Shown: positions 33,772 through 42,772 of the stretch, piece by piece
Numbering within the stretch: the stretch's first letter is position 1
Layout: the number at the start of each line of letters is the position of its first letter
Assembly: GCF_020297485.1 (NCBI RefSeq)
Contig: NZ_JAIWZC010000001.1
Coordinates: forward strand, 4,650,001 to 4,714,000
DNA from: Enterocloster clostridioformis
GTDB lineage: Bacteria; Bacillota; Clostridia; Lachnospirales; Lachnospiraceae
DNA length: 64,000 bases
Reading direction: 5' to 3'
Notes under the pieces: model-generated
The model's database searches: none
The model's input: only the letters and a program-made list of their open reading frames with translations
What the model was told of the DNA's origin: nothing
Made by a program: the position numbers and the translations under genes

Positions 33772-34454
33772 GATGTCGCTCCTTTTGTTCCTTATCAGGT
33801 TCTGATAAGAATATTTTCTGATACTGTCTGGGGGTGAGCCCGATAAACTCCTTAAAAAAGTTGGTGAAATGGCTCTGGTCTGAAAATCCGGCCATGGCCG
33901 TTGCTTCCACAGGCGGTATGCCCTGTTCAAGGAATTTTTTGGCCTTGTCCAGGCGGATGGTCTGGAGGTAGCGGTAAGGGGAAACACCCACCTGCTTTGT
34001 AAACGAGCGCAGCAGATAGGATTTTCCAAAGGTGGTCATGGACAGCAGTTCATCCAGGCTTATATTTTCTGAAAAATGCTCCTCCATATAGGTGCACAGG
34101 TTTTGGATACGGTCATCGGGCTTGGATATATCCTCTTCCCCGGCCGGTGATTTCTCTTACCGCCTGTTCCATGACAGAGGGCTCGATGTTGACGGCACGG
34201 TAGTCCAGCGGCTCCACGTCTATGGGGGCGCAGTAATGGTTGTCTCTGGGATTGAAGAGAATCAAATCCCCGGCGCTGACATCATACTCTTTGTTCCGGC
34301 ACCAGAGGTGCCTTTTGCCGCCCTCCACAAAGCCTATGACGTAATATTCGTGGAAATGATTGGGGAATTTCTGCACGACCCCGCTCAGATTGTAGGCTTC
34401 TATCTTAAGGTCCTTATCATAATAGGCCCGGCGCTGTTCCTGCTCCTGTATCAT
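33761..34454 (-). pseudogene. AraC-family regulator with cupin sensor, frameshifted
   Basis: The N-terminal part (34113-34454) is an AraC-type cupin (FPNHFHEYYVIGFVEGGKRHL, GDLILFNPRDNHYC). The C-terminal part (33761 to about 34145) is the DNA-binding domain with two helix-turn-helices (ISLDELLSMTTFGKSYLLRSF, AMAGFSDQSHFTNFFKEFIG, PRQYQ). The first frame ends in TGRGRGYIQAR and stop, while the second continues as EEDISKPDDRIQNLCTYMEEH; the shift lies in the CCGGGG run near 34140. Only one base is needed to restore the gene of about 230 codons, so a sequencing error is as likely as decay. It is upstream of and overlaps the DMT transporter gene. Confidence 0.82.
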
Positions 34455-34617
34455 TTTGATGCTCCTTTTAAACTGCTTTTCTGCTATTTTAACACAATGG
34501 GAAGGGAAAATCTTGCAAGATATTACACCAGAACGGATTGAATTTTACCGCTTAATTTTGTTTATCGGGAATACAGGCGCAAAAAAAGATGAATAGCTTC
34601 ACATGGCGTCATGCGTT

Positions 34618-34839
34618 CTATTCATCTTTTGCCGTCTCTTTTACTATTTTCAATATATCATTGGGCGTACAGTCCAGACAATCGCATATCTTGGCAAGAA
34701 TGGTAAGGTCAACGCGGGATACCTTGTTCTTGCAGTAATTATTGAACTGAGTCCGCTGCAAACCGCATTTTTCACAGACAAAGTTTTTACTTTTCTCTTT
34801 TTCCTTCAGCAGACGCTCCAAATCAATCTCAATATGCAT
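34618..34839 (-). CDS. Small Cro/CI-type helix-turn-helix regulator
   Basis: 73 residues consisting almost only of a single helix-turn-helix domain (VCEKCGLQRTQFNNYCKNKVSRVDLTILAKICDCLDCTPNDIL), similar to the YozG/HTH_26 group of one-domain regulators. It contains four cysteines, two of them in a C-x2-C pair (CEKC), which is uncommon and could mean metal or redox sensing. The ATG at 34839 follows a G-rich stretch; an in-frame ATG at 34908 would add 23 residues. It is divergent from the small membrane protein gene. Target unknown. Confidence 0.75.
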   Translation of the reverse strand: MHIEIDLERLLKEKEKSKNFVCEKCGLQRTQFNNYCKNKVSRVDLTILAKICDCLDCTPNDILKIVKETAKDE

Positions 34840-34943
34840 GCCATCCCCCGCCTTTCCATATAAGTATATTCCTGGATGTATTGAAATATAAGCTGTATTA
34901 GAGTACAATGTGTATTATAATACAGGTGAGGGGTATGCTAAAA

Positions 34944-35342
34944 ATGAGAAAAAGACTGATGCGGGCATCGCTGGTTCTGATGGCCCTTTGCATATATCTG
35001 CAGTGGGGAAGGGGCGTGTCGGTGAGGAATACCATATCTTCCTCCTGGGATGGAAAGAGGACAGAATACATGACTATTGTAGCGAATAAGCTGTACATTG
35101 GGGATAAGGAGGCATTTGCCAGGAAAATGATTGAAGCATGTATCAACAATGAATTCCGTGATGTGCGGTTCAGCTATGACATGGGATATCCGGCGGAAAT
35201 AACCATGGACATATATACCAATGAGACGGCCAGGCGGTTGGGAATCAGGTGCTGTGAGGTGCGGTATGCTCAGCCGGAAAAGGACCGGTACCGGTATAAT
35301 GTGAAGGATGACCGGGAACGGTTTGTGATGACGGTGAAATGA
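34944..35342 (+). CDS. Small signal-anchored protein of unknown function
   Basis: 132 residues. A basic start (MRKRLMRASLVLMALCIYLQW) gives a signal peptide or anchor; the rest is a soluble, probably extracytoplasmic alpha/beta region with no recognised family (YIGDKEAFARKMIEACINNEFRDVRFSYD). GTGAGGGG lies about ten bases upstream of this ATG; an ATG at 34935 is also open. The stop codon is the first of three 12-bp tandem repeats. Divergent from a one-domain regulator, which may control it. Confidence 0.65.
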   Translation: MRKRLMRASLVLMALCIYLQWGRGVSVRNTISSSWDGKRTEYMTIVANKLYIGDKEAFARKMIEACINNEFRDVRFSYDMGYPAEITMDIYTNETARRLGIRCCEVRYAQPEKDRYRYNVKDDRERFVMTVK

Positions 35343-35375
35343 AATAAAAGGTGAAATAAAAAGTGAAATAAAAAG
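35340..35375. repeat. Three tandem 12-bp repeats at a stop codon
   Basis: TGAAATAAAAGG followed by two copies of TGAAATAAAAAG, 35340-35375. Each copy begins with an in-frame TGA. Confidence 0.8.
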
Positions 35376-35430
35376 CCCGGGATTGGCCTGCACTGCGGCA
35401 TAAATCCGGCTGACGCAATCCGGGCTTTTT
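35371..35430. terminator. Bidirectional terminator
   Basis: AAAAGCCCGGGATTG (35371-35385) pairs with CAATCCGGGCTTTTT (35416-35430) with one bulge; A- and T-runs on both sides let it work in either direction. Confidence 0.8.
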
Positions 35431-35845
35431 CCGGCAGCTCTGCTGTCTCTTCCGGGAAAAGTCCTTTTTTCATTTTCTTCATGACCAGAGATATGAGCTT
35501 GATCATTTCTCCCTTTCCAATTCCATCCTCTATAAGCAGCTGTCCGAGCAGGGCCATATTAATCTTCTCCGTTACCTTCCTTAATTCTGTTTTGTCGAGA
35601 AATTTGGTGGCCAGGGCATAAAGCATGGCTTCCATGCGGCGCAGATCTTCCTTTGATACAGCTACCTTTCCTCTTTCATGAAAATTTTATCCGCGTTCCG
35701 GTCCTTGATACGGATTACCTCGATATACATTGATGCCGGTAATCCGTCCCTTGACACCCAGGTATGGAAGAGGGTCCTGCCCTAAAAATGTGGCAGCTGT
35801 CTTCAGGACTTTATCCTCCAGCTGCTTGGGGGTATCCTGTGCTTG
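35395..35845 (-). pseudogene. Remnant of an Rpn-like PD-(D/E)XK transposase/nuclease family protein
   Basis: Three pieces on the minus strand: an N-terminal piece (QLEDKVLKTAATFLGQDPLPYLGVKGRITG, about 35845-35735), a middle piece in another frame (YIEVIRIKDRNADKIFMKE) and a C-terminal piece (RRMEAMLYALATKFLDKTEL, MALLGQLLIEDGIGKGEMI). Together they match the ends of a protein of about 300 residues, common in many copies in Lachnospiraceae and related to Rpn recombination-promoting nucleases; the nuclease core is deleted. The family call is from memory of the sequence pattern and not checked. Confidence 0.5.
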
Positions 35846-35857
35846 GGGGTATCCTGT
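35824..35857. repeat. Perfect 17-bp tandem duplication
   Basis: GCTTGGGGGTATCCTGT occurs at 35824-35840 and immediately again at 35841-35857, at the edge of the Rpn-like remnant. Confidence 0.85.
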
Positions 35858-36030
35858 ATTTGTGGGTCAGGGGGTAACGTGTGATGCTGCCTGGTTGACG
35901 AGTCTGCTATTGTCTGGTATTTCTAATATAGCATCTGGGACTGGGAGACGCACCCCTAAAACATGTTCACAAAACCTTTTAAAATTATTTTCTCAAAACC
36001 ACAAAAAACCCGCACCATTAAAGAATTCTG

Positions 36031-36039
36031 TGCTACAAT
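36031..36039 (+). promoter_or_regulatory. Extended -10 element upstream of the MoxR gene
   Basis: TGCTACAAT at 36031-36039 is an extended -10 sequence 27 bases before the MoxR start; no good -35 is seen. The 170 bases between the Rpn-like remnant and this point show nothing else. Confidence 0.4.
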
Positions 36040-36065
36040 CAGACTGTAAAAAAGAGGAAGAGGGC

Positions 36066-36986
36066 ATGACGGTGATTGAATTCTTAAAAGAGGAAAAGAT
36101 AAACAGCAGCTTAATCCAGGGAATCGTGGATTTCAGAGCTTCCCGCCCGGTCAGGGAGGAGGAACGGGGCAGGATACCTGTGCCCCGGTACCTGTATTAT
36201 GGAAGGGAGGTATGGGAGCAGGCCATTGCAGCCCTTTTGTGCGGTCAGAACCTGCTTCTCGCAGGACCAAAGGCAACGGGAAAGAACATACTGGCCCAGA
36301 ATTTGGCGGCAGCTTTTGGAAGGCCGGTTTGGGACATCTCCCTTCACGTCAACATGGATGCGTCCGGCCTGATAGGAACAGATACATTTCAAAACGGAGC
36401 CGTTGTGTTCCGGCCGGGGCCGGTGTACCGCTGCGGAATCAGCGGGGGCTTTGGGGTCCTGGATGAAATCAACATGGCCAGAAACGAGGCCCTGGCCGTG
36501 CTCCATGGAATTTTGGATTTCAGGCGGACCATAGATGTGCCGGGCTACGATGTGGTGCATATGGATGGGGGGACCCGGTTCATTGCCACCATGAACTATG
36601 GGTATGCGGGCACCAGAGAGCTGAACGAGGCCCTGACTTCCAGATTTGCCTGCCTGCAGATGCCGGCCATATCCGGGGAAAATCTGGAAAAGCTTATGAG
36701 CCGGGAGTATCCTGGTCTTAAGAGAACTTATGCCAGGCAGTTTGTCCAGCTGTTTCTGGATATAGATAGAAAATGCCAAAGCGCCCAGCTTTCCACCCGC
36801 CCCCTGGACCTTAGGGGACTGCTGGATGCTGTCCGGCTTATGGAGAAAGGGCTGGATGCAGGAGCTGCCCTGGATATGGGACTTACCAACAAATCCTTTG
36901 ACCCATATGAACAGACCCTGGTGCGGGATTTAATCAGGGCAAGGATTCCTAAAAAACTGGAAAGGGAGAAGCTGTTTGCAGACTGA
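36066..36986 (+). CDS. MoxR-type AAA+ ATPase
   Basis: 306 residues with the MoxR AAA+ core: Walker A GPKATGKN, in which Asn replaces the usual Thr/Ser after the lysine, Walker B GVLDEIN with MARNEAL, sensor 1 ATMNYG and the sensor 2 region STRPLDLRGLLDAV. MoxR ATPases act as chaperones that work with von Willebrand factor A proteins encoded beside them. The ATG at 36066 is chosen because the protein then starts with a typical N-terminal helix and a GAGGAAGAGGG stretch lies upstream. It overlaps the vWA gene by 11 bases. Confidence 0.88.
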   Translation: MTVIEFLKEEKINSSLIQGIVDFRASRPVREEERGRIPVPRYLYYGREVWEQAIAALLCGQNLLLAGPKATGKNILAQNLAAAFGRPVWDISLHVNMDASGLIGTDTFQNGAVVFRPGPVYRCGISGGFGVLDEINMARNEALAVLHGILDFRRTIDVPGYDVVHMDGGTRFIATMNYGYAGTRELNEALTSRFACLQMPAISGENLEKLMSREYPGLKRTYARQFVQLFLDIDRKCQSAQLSTRPLDLRGLLDAVRLMEKGLDAGAALDMGLTNKSFDPYEQTLVRDLIRARIPKKLEREKLFAD

Positions 36987-38772
36987 TATGGAGATGCGGG
37001 AATATGACGGAGAGGAGCGCCGGGCCCTCAACATGATATGGACTGCGGCAGAGGACCATTCCTTCCACCCGGAATTCATGGCCTTTGACCGGTACGGAAA
37101 GGCAGACCTTTATCTCAACAGTATAATCGGTTATGTCCACAGATGGTATGACGGCGGGAAATTGTCAGAGATGTTCGGGGCTTTTCAGGGCACGGCGCTT
37201 CAGGATATCTATGATACCATATTCTGGCTCGGCCTGGAATGCGGCGCTTATGAGAAGGAACGGGAAGGCCGTCCTGCCCTGGAGGAGCTGCGCGGGGAAT
37301 ACTGGGCCCAGGTATTGGAGGAATCCAAATGGTCAGCTCAGGAAAAGCTGGTCCAGTCCCTTCAGACGGGCTGGGGCAGGCTGGTGCTGGGAGAGAAGCC
37401 CGGAGTGACGCCGTGGGAGCGGGGAATTTTGTCCGGCCTGTCCTTTGACGGAGCTGCTGACACCGATGAAATCATGGAACGTGTTTCCGGTATATTGTGG
37501 GAATATTTCCGGTTTGACTGCCGTTCAGAACAAAAGAGAAAAGAAAACAGAAAACGGATAAAAGGGATGATTAAGCCCTTCCGCTTTGTACGGCCTGCCC
37601 GCAGCGTCATTGTCAGGAATACACTGAATGAGCATGGTCAGGAGTCTCCTGAATCCGGTGATGACCAAAGTGAAACATCCGGAAAGGCCCATAAAAAGCT
37701 TTCTGATGCCGCCAAAGGCTTTTGCTTCTGGCCGGAGGCATCCTCGAAACGGCGTGAGGAGGCGGTCCGTTCCTATATTGACGCCTGCTATGGTGTTTCC
37801 ATGTACGGAGAGCGGCAAAATCAGGCTATCCGTCATATGCTATGCACGGGATGCCACAGTACGTGCGGACTCCATTTTACCAGAGGAGAAAAATTCCGGC
37901 AGGACCCGGACCGCGGGGAATCGGCCAGACAGCTGTGGGAGGCGGCGCAGCAGAGAAAAAAGAACAGGGAACAGTTTGAAAAGAACAGGTCAGAATATGA
38001 GAACAGCATACGGCGCCTGATGGAACAGATTCGCAATACCCTTCTGGTAGATTTGCAGCCTGTGCCGGAGAAAAGCCGGCAGGGAAAATTGATGGGGGAA
38101 TCGGTCTGGCGGGCAGTGTATCTGGAGGATGACCGTGTGTTTCTGAAGGTTTCAGAGGAAGAACGGCAGAATGTTTCCGTGGATTTGATGCTGGACGCGT
38201 CCGCGTCGCGTATGGGACATGAAGCCGTTATAGCAGCACAGGGATATGTCATTGCCGAGAGCCTGACCCGCTGCGGGATACCGGTCCAGGTGTATTCCTT
38301 TTCCGCCATCCAGAACTACACAGTGTTTCGTATATTCCGCGGTTATGAGGAAAAGGAGAAGAACAAAGGAATTCTTGACTATGTGGCAGCCGGATGGAAC
38401 CGGGATGGCCTGGCCCTCAGGGCAGCGGGCCATCTGGCGGGACAATCCCCCTGTGAGAAACGCCTGCTCATTGTGCTGACAGACGCCAGCCCCAATGACG
38501 AACAGCGGATGGCGCCTGTTTCCGGGGCGGTGCGGGGAAAGGAATATTCGGGGGATGCAGGCATTGAGGATACGGCCATGGAGGTGCGGCAGCTTAAAAA
38601 GCAGGGTATCAAGGTGATGGCTGTATTTTACGGTCTGGACAGCGACCTGGAAGGCGCCCGGAAGATATACGGAAGCAGCTTTGTCAGAATCAGGGAGATG
38701 GGTCAGCTTGCGGATACGGTTGGTAATCTGCTGACCAGCCAGCTGCGTTCCGGCCGACAGCAGAAGATTTAA
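36976..38772 (+). CDS. von Willebrand factor A domain protein, MoxR partner
   Basis: 598 residues. The C-terminal 200 residues form a vWA domain with an intact MIDAS motif (DLMLDASASRMG, then the conserved Thr/Asp regions LTRCGIPVQVYSFS and LIVLTDASPND). The N-terminal 350 residues are helical and charged and include a Cys-rich stretch (CTGCHSTCGLHF). The TTG at 36976 has a well-placed AAAGGGAGAA; ATG 36988 is the alternative. Such MoxR-vWA pairs are thought to insert metals or remodel protein complexes; the client is unknown here. Confidence 0.85.
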   Translation: MQTDMEMREYDGEERRALNMIWTAAEDHSFHPEFMAFDRYGKADLYLNSIIGYVHRWYDGGKLSEMFGAFQGTALQDIYDTIFWLGLECGAYEKEREGRPALEELRGEYWAQVLEESKWSAQEKLVQSLQTGWGRLVLGEKPGVTPWERGILSGLSFDGAADTDEIMERVSGILWEYFRFDCRSEQKRKENRKRIKGMIKPFRFVRPARSVIVRNTLNEHGQESPESGDDQSETSGKAHKKLSDAAKGFCFWPEASSKRREEAVRSYIDACYGVSMYGERQNQAIRHMLCTGCHSTCGLHFTRGEKFRQDPDRGESARQLWEAAQQRKKNREQFEKNRSEYENSIRRLMEQIRNTLLVDLQPVPEKSRQGKLMGESVWRAVYLEDDRVFLKVSEEERQNVSVDLMLDASASRMGHEAVIAAQGYVIAESLTRCGIPVQVYSFSAIQNYTVFRIFRGYEEKEKNKGILDYVAAGWNRDGLALRAAGHLAGQSPCEKRLLIVLTDASPNDEQRMAPVSGAVRGKEYSGDAGIEDTAMEVRQLKKQGIKVMAVFYGLDSDLEGARKIYGSSFVRIREMGQLADTVGNLLTSQLRSGRQQKI

Positions 38773-38798
38773 GAAAGGCGGGGATATCCCGGAGCCGG

Positions 38799-39484
38799 TC
38801 AGGCTTTCAGGATATCCGGAATCTCCAGTATCTGCCCTTTGTAGATTACATTTGGATTGGAGATATGGTTCAGCGCAGCCAGCCGGCCTACCGTGGTACC
38901 GAATCTTCTGGAGATACCCCAGAGGGTGTCGCCGCCCTGAACCCTGCAGGTGAGAAGGGCTCCTATGCCGCCGGGAGATGGTTCGGGCCGAGGTGTCTGG
39001 GAGTGAATGAACATGGAGTCCTTGAAGAAGTCCATGTCCACATCGCCGTTTACTCCCGCTGCCCGTCCCCTGTCCGAGTACTGGAAATCGTCCCGGGAAT
39101 CCCATGGGCCTGTGCTTTCCGGCTGGTTTACATCGTAGTCTGCCGCCCACAGGGGGCAGGAGGAAAAGCCGCTGTTCCACAGGTATGCGGCGTTATAGGA
39201 GTCCGTATATAAGGCAGGACCGTATCCCAAACGGCTGCCCGGGGTTTCCATGAAGGCCAGGCCAATGGCGTTGATTTCCTGGGTGATCCGACCTGGGATT
39301 GATTCAAAGTCCATGGCCGATCCACGTATTCCAATCCCACACCGGTCCGTATATAGACCACCTGGATGCCGGCGGCCCGGACTGCCTGGTAATCAATATC
39401 GCCCTGCCAGCTGCTGACGTCCATGCCCTGGTACAGGCGGGAAGCCGCAAATGCGGGAGAGCACATGAAGCACACGGCAAAGAT
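38799..39484 (-). pseudogene. GH25 lysozyme with LysM domain, internally deleted
   Basis: The N-terminal piece carries a signal-like segment (FLHIFAVCFMCSPAFAAS) and the start of the GH25 barrel with the catalytic Asp (GMDVSSWQGDIDYQAVRAAGIQVVYIRTG). Near 39305 the sequence jumps to MDFESIPGRITQEINAIGLAFM in another frame (second catalytic acid in DFES), so about 40 residues of the barrel between them are gone. The C-terminal part continues to a complete LysM peptidoglycan-binding domain (GDTLWGISRRFGTTVGRLAALNHISNPNVIYKGQILEIP). Intact relatives are secreted muramidases. The start is unclear because the signal peptide runs into the divergent topoisomerase promoter region. Confidence 0.82.
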
Positions 39485-39564
39485 ATGAAGAAATGAAAAC
39501 AGCGGTGACAGGCCGGGGGGAATGTGCTAGAATAAAAGCAGCGGTACGTAGAAAGGAAGATTCA

Positions 39565-41775
39565 ATGAAATCACTTGTAATAGCAGAAAAGCCTTCCGTT
39601 GCCCGGGATATTGCCCGGGTTCTTAAATGTGGGAAAAATATAAACGGCGCCATTGAGGGGGAACGTTACGTGGTTACCTGGGGGCTGGGCCATCTGGTGA
39701 CCCTGGCAGACCCGGAGGATTACGACAAAAAGTATAAAGAGTGGAAGATGGAGGACCTTCCCATGATGCCTGAGGTATTTAAGCTTGAGGTTATCAAGCA
39801 GACCTCAAAACAGTACCAGGCTGTAAAGAACCAGATTTACCGCGGGGATGTGGGGGATATTATCATTGCCACGGATGCCGGAAGGGAAGGAGAGCTGGTG
39901 GCCCGGCTGATTCTGAAAAAGACAGGGTGCAATAAACCCATCCGGCGTCTGTGGATATCATCCGTGACTGATAAGGCTATCAGGGAGGGATTTGCAAACC
40001 TGAAGGACGGAAGGGAATACAATAACCTGTACGACGCAGCCATGTGCAGGGCAGAGGCGGACTGGCTGGTGGGCATCAATGCCACCAGGGCCCTGACCTG
40101 CAAATACAATGCCCAGCTCTCCTGCGGCCGTGTTCAGACCCCGACCCTTGCCATGATAGCAAAGCGGGAGGCGCAGATACGCGCATTTGTGCCCCAGCCG
40201 TATTTTGGGCTCCAGGCCAGAAAGGACGGACTGGTCCTTACCTGGCAGGATGCCGGGACAGGCAGCCGCCGTTCCTTTGAACGCGGCCGGATGGAGGAAC
40301 TGGCCAAGGACCTTAAGGGGGAACCGGCCGTTGTGGCTGAGGTAAAGCGGACGCCTAAAAAGACGCTGCCTCCTCTTCTCTATGACCTGACGGAGCTGCA
40401 GAGGGATGCCAACAGGCGGTTTAACTACTCAGCCAAGGACACGCTGAACATTATGCAGCGCCTCTATGAGAATCATAAAGTCCTGACTTATCCCAGAACC
40501 GATTCCAGATATCTGAGCGCAGATATTGTCCCGACCCTTAAGGAGCGCCTGAAGGCGTGCTCCATCGGTCCCTATAAGACGCTGGCCGGCCGTCTGGTGA
40601 ACCAGCCCCTGCCGTCAAAACCGTTTTTTGTGGATAACAGCAAGGTATCAGACCATCATGCCATCATACCGACGGAACAGTTTGTACAGATGGACCATAT
40701 GACCATTGATGAACGCAGGATTTATGATTTGGTGGTGCGCAGATTCCTGGCTGTGCTGTATCCGCCTTTTGAATATGACGAGACCAGCCTGGAAGCGGAT
40801 ATCGGGGGACAGCGCTTTAGTGCTAAAGGAAGGATTGTAAAGAGCCAGGGCTGGAAGGCTGCTTACGACACGGATGTGGATGACGGGGAAGAAGGGGAAG
40901 AAGGGGACGAGCCGGAGGTAAAGGACCAGCAGCTGCCGGACCTTAAGAAGGGGGATGTGTTAAAAGGCCTGTCCATTAAGATGACAGAGGACAAGACAAA
41001 ACCGCCTGCCCCGTTTAATGAGGCAACTCTGCTCTCCGCCATGGAAAATCCCGTGGCGTACATGGAGACAAAGGATAAGGCCATGGCAAAGACTCTGGGA
41101 GAGACAGGCGGTCTGGGAACCGTTGCCACCAGGGCAGATATAATAGAAAAACTGTTTTCCGGCTTTCTTCTTGAAAAGCGGGGCAAGGATATCTATCTCA
41201 CATCCAAGGCCAGGCAGCTTCTGGAGCTGGTGCCTGAGGACCTGAAAAAGTCGGAGCTGACAGCGGACTGGGAGATGAAGCTGTCGGGCATTGCAAAGGG
41301 AAGCCTGAAAAGGGGCGCGTTTATGAAGGACATCAGGGGATATTCCCAGGAACTGATCCGCCAGATTAAGACAGGAGAAGGTTCTTTCCGCCACGACAAC
41401 CTGACCAACACAAAGTGCCCTGTGTGCGGAAAACGGATGCTGGCCGTAAAGGGAAAGAACACGGAGATGCTGGTGTGCCAGGACCGGGAGTGCGGCCACC
41501 GGGAGGTCATTTCACGCACCTCCAATGCCAGATGCCCTGTCTGCCATAAGAAGATGGAGCTTAAGGGCAAGGGGGACGCCCAGATATTTGTATGCAGGTG
41601 CGGTCATAAGGAGAAGCTGAAGGCCTTTCAGGAGCGCAGGAAAAAGGAAGGCGCCGGTGTGTCAAAAAAGGATGTGGCCCGGTATCTGAACCAGCAGAAA
41701 AAGGAAGCCGGGGAGCCGGTTAACAATGCATTTGCCAAGGCGCTGGCGGGGATCAATCTGAAGGATAAGGGCTGA
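39565..41775 (+). CDS. topB: DNA topoisomerase III (type IA)
   Basis: 736 residues. The TOPRIM domain opens with MKSLVIAEKPSVARDIARVLK and contains the metal-binding ATDAGREGEL. The catalytic tyrosine is in VLTYPRTDSRYLS, and the gate region NEATLLSAME follows. The C-terminus carries two Cys4-type zinc ribbons (CPVCGKRM with CQDRECGHRE, and CPVCHKKM with CRCGH). It relaxes and decatenates DNA through single-strand passage. GAAAGGAAGA precedes ATG 39565; the upstream frame from 39493 has no binding site. Confidence 0.95.
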   Translation: MKSLVIAEKPSVARDIARVLKCGKNINGAIEGERYVVTWGLGHLVTLADPEDYDKKYKEWKMEDLPMMPEVFKLEVIKQTSKQYQAVKNQIYRGDVGDIIIATDAGREGELVARLILKKTGCNKPIRRLWISSVTDKAIREGFANLKDGREYNNLYDAAMCRAEADWLVGINATRALTCKYNAQLSCGRVQTPTLAMIAKREAQIRAFVPQPYFGLQARKDGLVLTWQDAGTGSRRSFERGRMEELAKDLKGEPAVVAEVKRTPKKTLPPLLYDLTELQRDANRRFNYSAKDTLNIMQRLYENHKVLTYPRTDSRYLSADIVPTLKERLKACSIGPYKTLAGRLVNQPLPSKPFFVDNSKVSDHHAIIPTEQFVQMDHMTIDERRIYDLVVRRFLAVLYPPFEYDETSLEADIGGQRFSAKGRIVKSQGWKAAYDTDVDDGEEGEEGDEPEVKDQQLPDLKKGDVLKGLSIKMTEDKTKPPAPFNEATLLSAMENPVAYMETKDKAMAKTLGETGGLGTVATRADIIEKLFSGFLLEKRGKDIYLTSKARQLLELVPEDLKKSELTADWEMKLSGIAKGSLKRGAFMKDIRGYSQELIRQIKTGEGSFRHDNLTNTKCPVCGKRMLAVKGKNTEMLVCQDRECGHREVISRTSNARCPVCHKKMELKGKGDAQIFVCRCGHKEKLKAFQERRKKEGAGVSKKDVARYLNQQKKEAGEPVNNAFAKALAGINLKDKG

Positions 41776-41821
41776 TGGAAAAATGCCGGAAAAATGATAG
41801 TAAAACCATATAAAAAAATTC

Positions 41822-41850
41822 TTGACAAGAAAGTTAGCTAATGCTAATCT
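41822..41850 (+). promoter_or_regulatory. Promoter with TTAGC-n4-GCTAA operator
   Basis: Consensus TTGACA (41822-41827), 17 bases, TAATCT (41845-41850). The inverted repeat TTAGC (41834-41838) / GCTAA (41843-41847) lies between and overlaps the -10, a typical place for a metal-dependent repressor of the DtxR/MntR or Fur type. Confidence 0.6.
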
Positions 41851-41852
41851 AT

Positions 41853-41919
41853 ATATGCAGTCAGAATGTTCTGCTTTCTGTGGGCAACAGGGAATAGGAG
41901 TATCTGACTGCATATTTTA
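41853..41919 (+). terminator. Hairpin in the leader downstream of the metal-regulated promoter
   Basis: ATATGCAGTCAGA (41853-41865) is perfectly complementary to 41903-41915, followed by TTTT. It begins within a few bases of the expected transcription start, so it may be a 5'-end stabiliser or attenuator as well as a terminator. Confidence 0.5.
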
Positions 41920-42018
41920 GACAGCTGAGTTAGCTTTGACTTACTTGATGGAGGGGATAAAATACCTTCGACAATGACAGGAACCCATCATATTGGTTAA
42001 TAAAGGAGCTGAAGTGAT

Positions 42019-42327
42019 ATGCCATGGAAACAAAGTGAGGAGTCCCGCACATGGCAGAAGGAGCGGGTTATCCAGGAACTGAGGAGCCAGGGGAAACGCA
42101 TGACCAAACAGCGTATGGTCCTTCTGGATGTCATACTGAGCGGAAAGTGGAACTGCTGCAAAGAAATATACTACGAGGCGGCAAAACGTGATGCGGCTAT
42201 CGGTATGGCAACTGTGTACCGCATTGTATCTACCCTGGAAGAGATTGGCGTATTCAGCAGATGCTACCGGTACAGTCTGCCGGACCGTCCCTGCCTGGAG
42301 GACCGGGCAAGGGATTGGCCGGATTAG
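42019..42327 (+). pseudogene. Fur-family regulator, truncated
   Basis: The first 75 residues are a good Fur winged-helix domain (RMTKQRMVLLDVILSGKWNCCKEIYYEAAK and ATVYRIVSTLEEIGVFSR). After that the family sequence stops and 25 unrelated residues lead to a stop, so the dimerisation and metal-binding domain is missing (102 residues against about 140). AAAGGAG at 42002-42008 is well placed, so a short DNA-binding-only protein could still be made. The promoter and metal-type operator upstream fit an iron locus whose other genes (for example feo genes) would be deleted; that part is inference. Confidence 0.65.
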
Positions 42328-42387
42328 ATACGGAACATAGGCAGCATATGAAGAAGCGGATGAAATAGAAGGTATCAGGAATACATA

Positions 42388-42435
42388 TGGCAGAGGAGAC
42401 ACGCGCGGTCGGGCGCATGGTTCCTCTGTCCTTTT
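42388..42435 (+). terminator. Terminator after the fur remnant
   Basis: AGAGGA and TCCTCT arms enclose a GC-rich loop region (CGCGCGG/GGGCGC), followed by TTTTT near 42431-42435. Confidence 0.55.
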
Positions 42436-42772
42436 TATATTCAGCCTTATTTAACCCCTGCAATAAGCCTGTAAGGAGAGGGACAGGGGGAAGCTGTATG
42501 AAAGAGTCTGTTTCCTGAACCAGATTGGCCTCACCTCTCTGGTACTTATTCCCTTAAATAAGGCGCCGGGCATACAGCTGCCTCCATGGGCCATAGGAGG
42601 ATGGATGTGATAGCGGGTCTGGCCATAGCCGCCATTGTGCTCAAAAACAGAGAATAGGGTGAATAAGGTTGGCCCTGCCCATAAAAGCATGGTTGCGTGA
42701 AACCGGGAAAGGGTGGTATACTGTTTGTTAGAAATATTTATGGAAACTGCTGGAAAAGGAGTACTGGGGGAT
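42436..42772. other. Gap with decayed membrane-protein fragments
   Basis: No intact gene. In one forward frame (about 42495-42610) a hydrophobic stretch reads VCFLNQIGLTSLVLIPLNK; in another (about 42602-42658) VIAGLAIAAIVLKNRE ends at a stop. These look like pieces of a membrane protein too short to name. Confidence 0.35.
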
